From assembly GCA_023460535.1 (NCBI GenBank), contig JAEWPV010000016.1, positions 1-64,000 on the forward strand: a DNA stretch of 64,000 nucleotides, given 5' to 3'. The translations under genes were made by a program, and so were the position numbers. This DNA comes from Bacillota bacterium (GTDB lineage: Bacteria > Bacillota > Clostridia > Oscillospirales > Ruminococcaceae). Below the pieces are notes generated by a model. The model was not told the DNA's origin and did not search any database. It was given only the letters and a program-made list of their open reading frames with translations. Positions 8,783 to 18,494 of this stretch are shown here, in pieces. Each line of letters opens with the position of its first letter. Position 1 is the first letter of the stretch.

Positions 8783-9832
8783 GTGTGTGCACAGCTGGCC
8801 AGTAATGCCATACTTACAAAGGCGCGCGCCATGTACGGCAAGCGTTTAAAGACCGAAAACTACAGGGAGCTGTTAAACCGCCATTCGGTAAGCGAGGTTG
8901 CGGCGTATCTTAAAACCGAGACCGCCTACGCAAACACGCTTACCGGCATACAGGAGAACCTGGTGCACCGCGGACAGCTTGAAAACCTGATACGCCGCGA
9001 CACGCTAAGAAAGTATGCGCGGCTTACCCGCTACGAATTTACGCCGGGCAACGGCTTTTACCGCTATTTTATCGTAAACCTTGAGGCGGAGCAGATACTG
9101 ACCTGCCTTAGACTGATGAACTCGGGGCTGACCGACAGCTACATCGAGACACTGCCCGGCTACCTGCTGGATTACCTTTCGTTTGACGTCATACGGCTTG
9201 CGCATGCCCGCAGCTATGACGATATTCTTGAGGTGCTTGCAAAAACCGAATATCACGGCGTGCTGTTGCCGTTTCGCCCGGCGCCCGGCGCCCGCCCCGA
9301 CCTGTTTGGGTGCGAGTTTGCTCTGCGCCAGTTCTTTTACGACAAGACGTTTGCTTTAATAGACAAGCACTACAACGGCGACCAGAGGAAAAAGCTGCGC
9401 GAGATTTTTATGATGCAGATTGAGCTTGGCAACATCTCTAGCATCTACCGCTTAAAGCGGTATTTTCACGCCGACCCCGAGGAGATTGAAACGCGCGTGT
9501 TAAAAACCCACGACGCACGGTTTGACCGCCGGATGAACGCGCTGATTTCCGCAAAGAACCCCGAGGACATGCTTGCCCTGCTTAACCGCAGCCACCGCCA
9601 CAACGTGTATTCGGCGGACGGCGGGTTTTCGTTTATCGAGCACGCGAACCAGCGCAGGCGGTACGCGGTTAACCGGCGGTTTGTGTCTTATTCCATCTAC
9701 CCCGCGGTGGTGTTTGCATCCTACCTGATTCTTAGCCAGATTGAGATCGACAACCTCATCAGCATCATCGAGGGCATTCGCTATAAGGTGCCCGAAAGCG
9801 AGATGGCAAGGCTGCTTGTGATACCCAATTGA
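8783..9832 (+). CDS. V-type ATPase subunit C
   Basis: Subunit C/d is the funnel-shaped adaptor on top of the rotor ring. The 349-residue protein begins with the family pattern SNAILTKARAMYGKRL and YRELLN, is nearly all alpha-helical, and has the repeated three-part layout of NtpC. The open frame starts at 8717, but a GTG at 8783 follows GAGGGGG by about 8 nt and fits the family N-terminus. It lies between the stalk gene and subunit I. Confidence 0.85.
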   Translation: MCAQLASNAILTKARAMYGKRLKTENYRELLNRHSVSEVAAYLKTETAYANTLTGIQENLVHRGQLENLIRRDTLRKYARLTRYEFTPGNGFYRYFIVNLEAEQILTCLRLMNSGLTDSYIETLPGYLLDYLSFDVIRLAHARSYDDILEVLAKTEYHGVLLPFRPAPGARPDLFGCEFALRQFFYDKTFALIDKHYNGDQRKKLREIFMMQIELGNISSIYRLKRYFHADPEEIETRVLKTHDARFDRRMNALISAKNPEDMLALLNRSHRHNVYSADGGFSFIEHANQRRRYAVNRRFVSYSIYPAVVFASYLILSQIEIDNLISIIEGIRYKVPESEMARLLVIPN

Positions 9833-9919
9833 CTTAATATATGACCGAACAAACACTGTAACAACACATCCGCCCGGGCGCAGTTGCCGCCCTACTAACA
9901 GGAAAGGTGGTGCATAGGT

Positions 9920-12676
9920 ATGGCGATAGCAAGGATGAAGCTGGTTAATATCGACGGTGACGTACGGCAGCTGGATGCTGCGGTGCTTAAATGCTCGTAT
10001 GGAAACAACTTTCATCCCGAGCAGGCATCTATGTATTACGAAAGTATGGGAGCGCTCCCGACCTACAACGAGGAGAACCCCTACACCTCGCTGCTGCGCA
10101 AGATTACCGAAATCGGCGCACACGCAGGCTTTGAGCTTTCTGCCGAGGATGCTCAGGGCTATAATACGTATACGCTCGAATACATTCAAAACCTCCCCGC
10201 AAAAATCAGGGCGATTAAGTCGCACGCAGAGGAAATCCGCGTGCTGGTGGAGGGGCTGGAGGAGAAGGTAATTGAGCAAAGCGATGTCTTTTTGTCGGAC
10301 CTTGTGAAGTTCCGCTTTGGCAGACTGCCCATTAAAAACTACAAGAAGATCAAAAGCAACTCGGGTAAAAACTACCTGTTCTATCCGCTGAAATCGGATA
10401 AAAAGTTTGAGTGGGGCGTGTACCTAACCGCAAAGTCCGCTTCAAAATCGGTGGATCGTTCGTTCTTTAGCCAGAACTTTGAGCGCATCGGCGTACCGCG
10501 CGACATCTTTTTAAACCCCGAGGGGTTTTTAAAGCTGAGGGAAAAGGGCGTGCAGATCGACCGCGAAAAGCTTGTGCAGAGCATGGAGCTGTTTGACAAA
10601 GAGGTGCTGGCGCTAAACGAACGCAAGAACGAGCTTGCCGAGCGCATTGCGCGCAACGAGCAGACGCTGATACAGCTAAACCACATTGAGGGCTTAAGCA
10701 TTCCGTTTGATGAGATATTCTCCTGCCAGTACATTAAAATCCGCTTTGGGCGCCTGCCGGTGGATAGCTACAACAAGCTGACCTACTACGACGATAAGCC
10801 GTTTATCTTTTATACCTTTGACAGCGACGACCAGTACTACTGGGGCGTGTACTTTGTTCCCGCACAGGACTCGGCGGAATGCGACGCGGTGTTTAACTCG
10901 CTGTATTACGAACGCCTTTATATACCCGACACGGTACACGGCACACCCGACCAGTCCCGCGCGCAGATAACCAAGGCGCTTCATGAGGATAAAAACGAGC
11001 TTGCCGAGGTGCTGGGCGAGATGAAGGCGACCGTTAACCGCCGCAAGCTGTATTTTTACGACATCTTTGCGCAGATAAAGTTTTTAAGCGACTCGTTTGA
11101 GATGCGCAAGTACATCTCGGTGTTTGACGACGTGTTTCACATCGTGGGCTTTGTGCCCGAAAAAGAGGCGCAGGTGTTTAAGAACAGCTTTGATGACCTG
11201 CCCGGCGTGACCGCCACCGTAAAACCGGTGGACAGCGACACGCGGTTTGCACCGCCCACCAAGCTGAAAAACTCCCGCTTCTTCCAGCCGTTTGAGATGT
11301 TTGTGGATATGTTCGGTCTGCCCTCCTACAAGGATATTGACCCGACGGTGTTTGTGGGCATTACCTATACGCTGCTGTTTGGTATGATGTTCGGCGATGT
11401 GGGGCAGGGCCTTTGCATTACGCTGCTCGGTTATATCATGTGGAAAACAAAGCGTATGACCTTAGGCAGGATTATGGAGCGCATCGGCATATCGTCGACC
11501 ATCTTTGGCTTTTTGTACGGCTCGGTGTTCGGCTACGAGAACCTGCTGGACCCGCTGTACCGGAACGTGTTCGGGCTGCACGAAAAGCCCATTCACGTGC
11601 TGGCCCCCGAGATGACCAATATTGTGCTGCTGGGTGCCGTTGGCGTGGGCGTGTTTATCATCATCAGCTGTATTTTAATTAACATCATCATGGGCATTAA
11701 GCAAAAGAACCCCGCCCGTGCGCTGCTTAGCCAAAACGGCATAGCGGGCATTGTGATGTACTGCACCATTTTGGTGGGTGTTGTACTCAACCTGGTGTAC
11801 GGCATAAATATCTTTAACCCTGTGGTGATTTTCTTTGGTATTGTACTGCCGATTGTACTGATGTTTTTGCGCCACCCGATTGCAAAGTGGTTAAAAAAGG
11901 GCGGAACAAAGACGCAGGGCAAAAAGGCAAAGCCGGAGGAGGAGCTTGTTTCGGTGTGCCGGTCGCTGCGCGGAGAGGATGAGAACACCCCCATTCGCAA
12001 GCTGCTGGATTGCTCGTACCTGACGGCGCGGTTTGGCAGACTGCCCCGCGCTAGCTTTGAGAAGCTGAAGTTTTATGACGAGCGACTGTTTTTGTTTTAC
12101 ATTACCGAGCAGGACGACGAGTATTACTGGGGCATCTACTTTACCCCGGTGACCTCTATTCGCGAGACCGACGCGGTGTTTAACTCGCTGTACTTCGAGC
12201 GGCTGCGGCTGCCCTCCGACCTTGCGGAGCTTTCGGACGAAACGCTGGACGACATTGGGCGACTGATGGAGATTGGTATTGCCGAGGCGAAAAAGGCGAG
12301 CGAAAAGCCCGACAAGAAGAAGGATAAGGACGAGGAGGGCATCGGCTCGTTCATCATTGAAAACCTGTTTGAGATGTTCGAGGTGGGGCTTAGCTTTGTT
12401 ACCAACACCATGTCGTTCCTTCGTGTGGGCGGCTTTATTCTAAGCCATGCCGGTATGATGGCGGTGGTGATGACGCTTGCCGAGATGGTGGGCGCGGGTG
12501 CCACCCCGGTTGTGGTGATTATCGGCAACCTGTTTGTTATGGCGATGGAGGGTCTAATCGTGGGCATTCAGGTGCTGCGCCTTGAGTTTTACGAGATGTT
12601 CAGCCGCTTCTTTGAGGGCGACGGCAAGGCGTTTACCCCCATTACCGTTGGCATTACCCCGCAAAAGTCCGAGTAA
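9920..12676 (+). CDS. V-type ATPase subunit I with three RFGRLP modules
   Basis: The membrane stator that forms the ion half-channels. At 918 residues it is well above the roughly 650 of Enterococcus NtpI. The N-terminal cytoplasmic part holds two copies of a module of about 70 residues beginning RFGRLP and continuing with WGVYxTxA and FNSLYYERL-like segments (residues about 128-200 and 272-345). Six predicted helices follow (about 475-655), then a charged insert of about 150 residues that contains a third copy (about 699-775), then the last two helices. The essential arginine motif SFLRVGGF is present at the start of helix 7. The insert would face the cytoplasm. Confidence 0.92.
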   Translation: MAIARMKLVNIDGDVRQLDAAVLKCSYGNNFHPEQASMYYESMGALPTYNEENPYTSLLRKITEIGAHAGFELSAEDAQGYNTYTLEYIQNLPAKIRAIKSHAEEIRVLVEGLEEKVIEQSDVFLSDLVKFRFGRLPIKNYKKIKSNSGKNYLFYPLKSDKKFEWGVYLTAKSASKSVDRSFFSQNFERIGVPRDIFLNPEGFLKLREKGVQIDREKLVQSMELFDKEVLALNERKNELAERIARNEQTLIQLNHIEGLSIPFDEIFSCQYIKIRFGRLPVDSYNKLTYYDDKPFIFYTFDSDDQYYWGVYFVPAQDSAECDAVFNSLYYERLYIPDTVHGTPDQSRAQITKALHEDKNELAEVLGEMKATVNRRKLYFYDIFAQIKFLSDSFEMRKYISVFDDVFHIVGFVPEKEAQVFKNSFDDLPGVTATVKPVDSDTRFAPPTKLKNSRFFQPFEMFVDMFGLPSYKDIDPTVFVGITYTLLFGMMFGDVGQGLCITLLGYIMWKTKRMTLGRIMERIGISSTIFGFLYGSVFGYENLLDPLYRNVFGLHEKPIHVLAPEMTNIVLLGAVGVGVFIIISCILINIIMGIKQKNPARALLSQNGIAGIVMYCTILVGVVLNLVYGINIFNPVVIFFGIVLPIVLMFLRHPIAKWLKKGGTKTQGKKAKPEEELVSVCRSLRGEDENTPIRKLLDCSYLTARFGRLPRASFEKLKFYDERLFLFYITEQDDEYYWGIYFTPVTSIRETDAVFNSLYFERLRLPSDLAELSDETLDDIGRLMEIGIAEAKKASEKPDKKKDKDEEGIGSFIIENLFEMFEVGLSFVTNTMSFLRVGGFILSHAGMMAVVMTLAEMVGAGATPVVVIIGNLFVMAMEGLIVGIQVLRLEFYEMFSRFFEGDGKAFTPITVGITPQKSE

Positions 12677-12773
12677 CCGCCTGTGTGCCATAAGGAGGAA
12701 CAAACCCCTTTTTATCGTATAGATTGTAACAAACCTTGTCTCTGTGCACATTAGTTGAGGAGGAAAATTCAGA

Positions 12774-13217
12774 ATGAACGTCGTATTTTATCTTCTGCCG
12801 CTTGTGGCGGTTGTGTTGCTGTTTATGCCCCTAGTGCCCGTGTACACCGGTGTGACCACCGGCGTAAAGGCAAAGCGCGCCCTGTTGTTTAACCTTGCCG
12901 CGTTCTTTGGCGTATGCCTGCTTGCCATTTTACTGCCTATGGGCGGTATGCTGAGCGCGAACGAAACCGCCGAGGCCGCCGCTGCGGTTGCGGGCGGCAG
13001 CTCTGACGGGCTGGGCTTTATGGCTGCTGCGCTGGTTACCGGGCTTTCTGCCATCGGTGCCGGTATTGCGGTTGCCGCTGCCGCCCCCGCCGCCATCGGC
13101 GCGTTCTCCGAAGACCCCAAGGCGTTTGGTAAAGCGCTGATCTTCGTGGCACTGGGCGAGGGTGTTGCTCTGTACGGACTGCTGATCTCGATTCTGATTT
13201 TAAACAAGATTCCCTGA
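12774..13217 (+). CDS. V-type ATPase proteolipid subunit K
   Basis: The rotor-ring subunit that carries the transported ion. Of four predicted helices in 147 residues, only the last two form the standard c-type hairpin: the Gly/Ala-rich GLSAIGAGIAVAAAAPAA and the ion-binding helix with the key glutamate in VALGEGVALYG. The first two helices, with KAKRALLFN between them, are not c-like. GAGGAGGA lies about 8 nt before the ATG. Whether protons or sodium are moved cannot be decided safely from this sequence. Confidence 0.9.
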   Translation: MNVVFYLLPLVAVVLLFMPLVPVYTGVTTGVKAKRALLFNLAAFFGVCLLAILLPMGGMLSANETAEAAAAVAGGSSDGLGFMAAALVTGLSAIGAGIAVAAAAPAAIGAFSEDPKAFGKALIFVALGEGVALYGLLISILILNKIP

Positions 13218-13278
13218 TGAAACACCGATGCTTGCCCGGCGGTACGGGCAACCGATTCCGGCATAAGGGGGCACAGCT

Positions 13279-13587
13279 GTGAAGTTTTATGTGATTAGCG
13301 ATAACACGGATACATTCCTTGGTCTGCGCCTTGCGGGCATGGAGGGCATTGTGGTGCACCAGCCCGAGGAGGTGGAGGAGCAGCTGAAAAAGGCGGCGGA
13401 CGACCCCGAGGTGGGTGTGATTCTGATGACCGAAAAGCTGCTGGAGCTTTGCCCGGAGCTGGTATACGACATTAAGCTAAACCGCCAGCGCCCGCTGATT
13501 GCCACCGTGCCCGACCGGCACGGCGCCGGCAGGGTAGGCGACACCATCGGACGGTACGTCCGCGAGGCCATCGGCTTAAAGCTTTAG
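13279..13587 (+). CDS. V-type ATPase subunit F
   Basis: The small Rossmann-like subunit of the central shaft. Its 102 residues match the family: a first strand KFYVISDNTDTFLGLRLAG, a central VGVILMTEKL, and RPLIATVPDRHG before the last helix. The start is GTG at 13279, 7 nt after AAGGGGG. It sits between K and E in the operon. Confidence 0.9.
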   Translation: MKFYVISDNTDTFLGLRLAGMEGIVVHQPEEVEEQLKKAADDPEVGVILMTEKLLELCPELVYDIKLNRQRPLIATVPDRHGAGRVGDTIGRYVREAIGLKL

Positions 13588-13642
13588 ACCGGGACCTTTT
13601 ATGAACCCCAATTATGAACAAACCCACATGGAGGTGGTCTAA

Positions 13643-14230
13643 TTGCCAAGGCTGGAAGAAAAGCTGGAACGCTTTGAACAAGCCGTTATGAGCCAGGCGC
13701 AGGCCAAATCGCAGGAGATACTCGGCGAGATGGATGCCATAAAGCAGGAACAGATTGCGCTGACCGAAAACGCCGCGCTTTCCGCCGCGTATGAGATGAT
13801 TCAGGGCGAGGTGTCGGGCATTACGACCGATTCGGCGCGCGAGCTTTCTCAGATGCGCTTAAAGCAAAAGCAGGAGTACCTGGCTAAACGCACGGGGTAC
13901 GAGGCAAGCGTGTTTGACGTGGTTAAAAAGCGCCTGCTGCAGTACACCGCGTCCGACGCATACGCGCAGTACCTGCAAAGTGCCGCAAAGCGCCTTGCAA
14001 GCGACTATAAGGCCCAACACGCTACGCTGGTTTTGCGTAACGCGGATAAGACATATGAGGCGACCGTTCGCGGCGGCTACGCGGCACCCTGCAACGTGGT
14101 GTTCTCCGACGAGATAACCATCGGCGGCATTCTGCTGCGGGACGAGCACAACGGCTTTGTGGTGGATCTGACGCTGGACACCCGCCTTGCGGACCAGCGC
14201 GATTGGTTTTACCACAACTGTAAGCTGTAG
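13643..14230 (+). CDS. V-type ATPase subunit E
   Basis: The peripheral stalk subunit that pairs with G/H. The 195 residues show a long N-terminal helix rich in Glu, Gln and Lys, followed by a compact alpha/beta C-terminal domain from about residue 90 that ends FVVDLTLDTRLADQRDWF, typical of subunit E. The start is TTG at 13643, with GGAGGTGG 5 nt upstream. Three genes of this operon use GTG or TTG together with a strong ribosome site. Confidence 0.88.
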   Translation: MPRLEEKLERFEQAVMSQAQAKSQEILGEMDAIKQEQIALTENAALSAAYEMIQGEVSGITTDSARELSQMRLKQKQEYLAKRTGYEASVFDVVKKRLLQYTASDAYAQYLQSAAKRLASDYKAQHATLVLRNADKTYEATVRGGYAAPCNVVFSDEITIGGILLRDEHNGFVVDLTLDTRLADQRDWFYHNCKL

Positions 14231-14319
14231 ACAGCTAGCGGCAAAGCACAAACGCACAAAGGCAGACCCGCGCGGGAACAATGCGGGCGCTGATCCCAAC
14301 CGAAAGGGATGAACCGTTT

Positions 14320-16068
14320 TTGAATAACGTGATTTACTCGATCAACGGTCCGGTTGTGACCGTTAAGGATACGACAGATTTTTCGATGCTGGAAATGGTG
14401 TATGTGGGCAACAAGCGTCTGGTGGGCGAGGTAATCTCGATTAGCAGCGACGCCACCACCATTCAGGTGTATGAGGTGACGACGGGGTTGTGCCCGGGCG
14501 AGCCGGTGTTTTCCACCGGCAGTCCCATGAGCGTGACGCTGGGCCCCGGCATCCTCTCAAACATCTTCGACGGCATCGAGCGCCCGTTGCGCGAGATTGA
14601 AAAACGCACCGGCGCGTTTATCGGCGAGGGGTGCAATGTACCCGCACTGGACGAGACACGCAGCTGGAATGTGACCGTTACCGCAAAACAGGGGGAGATG
14701 CTTCAGGGCGGACAGATTTACGCCCTGTGCCAGGAGACCCCGGTGGTGGAGCACCGCCTGATGGTTGCACCCGGGCTTTCGGGCACCGTTACCTGGGCGG
14801 CGGAGAACGGCACGTATACGCTAAACGACCCCATTTTGAAGCTTACTGACGCGCAGGGCACGGAGCATACCCTTACGTTGTGCCAGCGCTGGCCCATTCG
14901 CATTCCGCGCCCCGTAAAGGAGCGCCTGCCCATTACTAAGCCCCTGATTACCGGTCAGCGCGTAATCGACACGCTGTTCCCCATCGCAAAGGGGGGTACG
15001 GCGGCGGTGCCCGGCGGCTTTGGTACGGGCAAGACCATGACGCAGCACCAGCTTGCCAAGTGGTGCGACGCGGACATCATTGTGTACATCGGCTGCGGCG
15101 AGCGCGGCAACGAGATGACGCAGGTGCTCGAGGAGTTCTCGGAACTAATCGACCCGCGTACCGGAAAGGCGCTTACCGACCGCACGGTGCTGATAGCAAA
15201 CACCTCCAATATGCCGGTTGCGGCGCGCGAGGCGTCTATTTACACCGGTATAACACTGGCGGAATACTACCGCGACATGGGCTACCATGTGGCGATTATG
15301 GCAGACTCCACCTCCCGATGGGCGGAGGCGCTGCGCGAGATTTCGGGCCGGCTTGAGGAGATGCCCGCCGAGGAGGGATTCCCCGCCTACCTGCCGTCGC
15401 GCCTTTCGCAGTTTTACGAGCGCGCGGGCGATATGGTTACCCTGTGCGGCAGCGAGGGCTCGGTGTCGGTTATCGGCGCGGTATCGCCGCAGGGAGCGGA
15501 TTTTTCGGAGCCGGTTACCCAGAACACCAAGCGCTTTGTGCGCTGCTTTTGGGCGCTGGATAAGTCGCTTGCCTACGCCCGCCACTACGCCGCGATTAAC
15601 TGGACAACCAGCTACAGCGAGTACGTGGAGGATCTCTCGAAATGGTACGCGCAAAACGTGGACCGCAGCTTCTTAAAGCGCCGGCAGGAGATTGCAACGC
15701 TGTTGCAGGAGGAAAACAAGCTGCTTGAGATTGTAAAGCTCATTGGCGCGGACGTTTTACCCGACGACCAGAAGCTGGTTATTGAAATCTCTCGCGTTAT
15801 CCGCGTGGGGTTCTTGCAGCAAAACGCCTTTCATAAGGACGACACCTACGTGCCGCTGAGTAAGCAGCTTAAGATGATGGAGGTTATTTTATACCTGTAT
15901 CGTCAGGCGCACGCGGTGGTTGTTACCGGCATACCCGTACGGCTAATTACCGAAACCGGCATCTTTGAAAAGCTGATTAAGATGAAGTACGAGGTGCCAA
16001 ACGATAAGCCGGAGCTGTTTGACGAGTATTACACAGGCATAGACAGCGCGTTGCGCAGCATTAAATAG
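14320..16068 (+). CDS. V-type ATPase catalytic subunit A
   Basis: The ATP-hydrolysing subunit of the V1 head. The 582-residue protein has the beta-barrel domain (YSINGPVVTVKD), the A-specific insertion (about 115-200), Walker A GGFGTGKT, YIGCGERGNEMTQVL with the catalytic-site glutamate, and SNMPVAAREASIYTG and ADSTSRWAEALREISGRL. The frame is open from an ATG at 14281 with a poor ribosome site. A TTG at 14320 follows AAAGGGATG and aligns with the family N-terminus, so it is preferred. Confidence 0.96.
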   Translation: MNNVIYSINGPVVTVKDTTDFSMLEMVYVGNKRLVGEVISISSDATTIQVYEVTTGLCPGEPVFSTGSPMSVTLGPGILSNIFDGIERPLREIEKRTGAFIGEGCNVPALDETRSWNVTVTAKQGEMLQGGQIYALCQETPVVEHRLMVAPGLSGTVTWAAENGTYTLNDPILKLTDAQGTEHTLTLCQRWPIRIPRPVKERLPITKPLITGQRVIDTLFPIAKGGTAAVPGGFGTGKTMTQHQLAKWCDADIIVYIGCGERGNEMTQVLEEFSELIDPRTGKALTDRTVLIANTSNMPVAAREASIYTGITLAEYYRDMGYHVAIMADSTSRWAEALREISGRLEEMPAEEGFPAYLPSRLSQFYERAGDMVTLCGSEGSVSVIGAVSPQGADFSEPVTQNTKRFVRCFWALDKSLAYARHYAAINWTTSYSEYVEDLSKWYAQNVDRSFLKRRQEIATLLQEENKLLEIVKLIGADVLPDDQKLVIEISRVIRVGFLQQNAFHKDDTYVPLSKQLKMMEVILYLYRQAHAVVVTGIPVRLITETGIFEKLIKMKYEVPNDKPELFDEYYTGIDSALRSIK

Positions 16069-16119
16069 ATCCCATTGCGGGAAGCTGCGCATCCTGATAC
16101 GTAACCGTAAAGGAAGATG

Positions 16120-17529
16120 ATGAGTATGAACGCCCAGCTGACAGGGCTAACAGAGATTAACGGTCCGCTTGTCGTGCTTGACAATATCCCGTCGGTAAGC
16201 TTTGACGAGATTGTGGAGATTAAGCTTGCGGGCGGCGATACGCGCACCGGGCGCGTGGTGCAGATAGACGGACACCGTGCGGTGATTCAGGTGTTCGAGG
16301 GCACGCAGGGGCTTTCGCTGACCAACACCGCCACCCGCCTGACGGGGCACCCGATGGAGCTGCCTGTTTCTAAGGAGCTGCTTGGGCGCATCTTCAACGG
16401 CGTGGGGCGTCCCATCGACGGTTTGGGCGAGATCTATTACGACAAGAAGCTTGATATTAACGGCAAGCCGTTAAACCCGGTTTCGCGCGTATACCCGCGC
16501 AACTACATCCGCACCGGCATTTCGTCCATCGACGCGCTGATTACGCTGATTCGCGGGCAGAAGCTGCCTATCTTCTCCGGCTCGGGGCTTAGCCACAACA
16601 AGCTGGCGGTGCAGATTGTGCGCCAGGCGCAGATTGCCGAGCAGGAGGGTGCCGGGTTTGGCGTGGTGTTTGCCGCCATGGGCGTAAAGAACGACGTTGC
16701 CGACTACTTCCGCCGTTCATTTGAGGAAAGCGGCGTGCTGGAGAAGGTGGTTATGTTCTTAAACCTTTCCAACGACCCGATTATCGAGCGCATCCTTACC
16801 CCGCGCTGCGCGCTGACCGCGGCGGAGTATCTTGCGTACGAGCACGATATGCACATCCTTGTTATATTAACCGATATGACCTCCTACGCCGAGGCGCTGC
16901 GCGAGTTCTCCTCCTCTAAGGGCGAGATTCCCGGGCGCAAGGGCTACCCGGGCTACCTGTACTCCGACCTTGCGTCGTTGTACGAGCGGGCGGGCATTGT
17001 CAAGGGCAGGGGCGGCTCGGTTACCCAGATACCCATCCTGACTATGCCAAACGACGACATCACCCACCCGGTGCCCGACTTGACAGGCTACATCACCGAG
17101 GGGCAGATTGTGCTGGACCGTACGCTGGACCAGTCGGGGGTTTACCCGTCTATTTCGGTGCTGCCCTCGCTTTCGCGCCTGATGAAGGACGGCATTGGCG
17201 AAGGCTATACCCGTGCAGACCATTCGGCGGTGGCAAACCAGCTGTTTGCCAGCTACGCAAAGGTGCAGGATGCCCGGGCGCTTGCCTCGGTTATCGGCGA
17301 GGAGGAGCTTTCGCCCACAGACAAAAAGTATATTCAGTTTGGCAAGGAGTTTGAGAGCCGGTTTATTACCCAGCGGTTTGACGACAACCGCGGCATTGAG
17401 CAGACACTGGACCTTGGCTGGAAGCTGCTTTCGCTTTTGCCGCGCGAGGAGCTGGACCGTCTGGATAACGAGCTGGTGGATAAGTATTATGTCGACAGTA
17501 CGGCAAACAGTTTTCGAGGTGATGCCTGA
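16120..17529 (+). CDS. V-type ATPase subunit B
   Basis: The non-catalytic partner of A in the V1 hexamer. Its 469 residues contain LTEINGPLVVLDNI at the start and SGSGLSHNKLAVQIVRQA in place of a true Walker A, as expected of B subunits. ILTDMTSYAEALREFSSSK and PDLTGYITEGQIVLDRTL are also present. ATGs at 16117, 16120 and 16126 compete; AAGGA at 16110-16114 best suits 16120. The stop codon overlaps the ATG of subunit D by one base. Confidence 0.96.
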   Translation: MSMNAQLTGLTEINGPLVVLDNIPSVSFDEIVEIKLAGGDTRTGRVVQIDGHRAVIQVFEGTQGLSLTNTATRLTGHPMELPVSKELLGRIFNGVGRPIDGLGEIYYDKKLDINGKPLNPVSRVYPRNYIRTGISSIDALITLIRGQKLPIFSGSGLSHNKLAVQIVRQAQIAEQEGAGFGVVFAAMGVKNDVADYFRRSFEESGVLEKVVMFLNLSNDPIIERILTPRCALTAAEYLAYEHDMHILVILTDMTSYAEALREFSSSKGEIPGRKGYPGYLYSDLASLYERAGIVKGRGGSVTQIPILTMPNDDITHPVPDLTGYITEGQIVLDRTLDQSGVYPSISVLPSLSRLMKDGIGEGYTRADHSAVANQLFASYAKVQDARALASVIGEEELSPTDKKYIQFGKEFESRFITQRFDDNRGIEQTLDLGWKLLSLLPREELDRLDNELVDKYYVDSTANSFRGDA

Positions 17530-18164
17530 TGGCCCAGCAGATTTTTCCGACCAAGGGAAACCTGATTGCGACCAAAAAATCGCTTGCGCTCTCTACACTG
17601 GGGTTTGAGCTGCTTGACCGCAAGCGCAATATTCTGGTGCGCGAGATGATGCAGCTGATTGAGAAGGCCAACACCATCGGCGAGCAGATTGACAGTGCCT
17701 ACAACGAGGCGTACCGCTCGTTGCAGTTTGCAAACCTTGATATGGGTATTGTAGACAACGACGCGCAGGCGGTGCCGATTTACGACGGCATGGAGATTCG
17801 CACCCGCAGCGTAATGGGTGTGGAGATACCAAATGTCGCGCTTACCCCCGTTAAGCTTTCGCCTCATTACGGCCTGTACCACACAAGCTCGCAGCTGGAT
17901 GACGCGTACGGCTCGTTTACCAACCTGTTGCAGCTGACCGCCACCCTTGCCGAGGTGGAGAACAGCGTATACCGCCTTGCCATGGCAATTAAAAAGACCC
18001 AGCGCAGGGCAAACTCGCTTAAAAACATCATCATACCGCGGTTTGAGGACACGGTGAAGTATATCTCCGATTACCTTGAGGAGAAGGAGCGCGAGGAGTT
18101 TTCGCGCATGAAGGTGATTAAGAAAAAGTCGGCGCAGGAGCAAACCGCCGCAAAGCGGGCGTAA
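17529..18164 (+). CDS. V-type ATPase subunit D
   Basis: The central shaft that rotates inside the A3B3 ring. Its 211 residues form the expected long coiled-coil hairpin: PTKGNLIATKKSLALSTLGF then LLDRKRNIL at the N-terminus, and RRANSLKNIIIPRFEDTVKY near residue 155, the D-subunit signature. It starts in the stop codon of B (TGATG) and ends the operon just before a strong terminator. Confidence 0.95.
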   Translation: MAQQIFPTKGNLIATKKSLALSTLGFELLDRKRNILVREMMQLIEKANTIGEQIDSAYNEAYRSLQFANLDMGIVDNDAQAVPIYDGMEIRTRSVMGVEIPNVALTPVKLSPHYGLYHTSSQLDDAYGSFTNLLQLTATLAEVENSVYRLAMAIKKTQRRANSLKNIIIPRFEDTVKYISDYLEEKEREEFSRMKVIKKKSAQEQTAAKRA

Positions 18165-18190
18165 CCGGCACCAAAGCGCAACAATCGACA

Positions 18191-18227
18191 AGCCCCCGTG
18201 TACACCCTATGGTACACGGGGGCTTTT
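18191..18227 (+). terminator. Terminator of the V-ATPase operon
   Basis: AGCCCCCGTGTAC and GTACACGGGGGCT form a perfect 13-bp stem around an 8-nt loop, followed by TTTT. Confidence 0.92.
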
Positions 18228-18362
18228 TGGGCGAAAGGCTGTAACCGCTTCGTAACAATCCCGCCCCAATACAGGGACACGCCTTTCAAAATGTGTGGCA
18301 AACGCAGTAAAACAGACGGCGGAGCACACTAAATGAGTACCCGGATTGTAAACCTTTTGTTC

Positions 18363-18391
18363 TTGAATCACCTGTGCCGGCATGGTATAGT
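18363..18391 (+). promoter_or_regulatory. Predicted sigma-A promoter
   Basis: TTGAAT, a 17-bp spacer and TATAGT. Transcription would start near 18398 and leave a leader of about 100 nt with a hairpin (CCATGCG and CGCATGG, about 18460-18481) before the small membrane protein gene. This makes in-frame starts upstream of 18398 unlikely. Confidence 0.6.
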
Positions 18392-18494
18392 TATGTCAAC
18401 AAACACGGCAAGGGTGTCCCGACGTGTAAGGGTTAGCAAGCGGGGAGTAAAGACATATTACCATGCGGCTTTGCGCATGGAAAGCGGGGTACGA

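Noticed and set aside
12774..13217. V-ATPase K as a duplicated proteolipid
   Set aside because: Only one c-type hairpin with one glutamate is present; the first two helices are unrelated, and this form is common in Clostridia as far as I recall.
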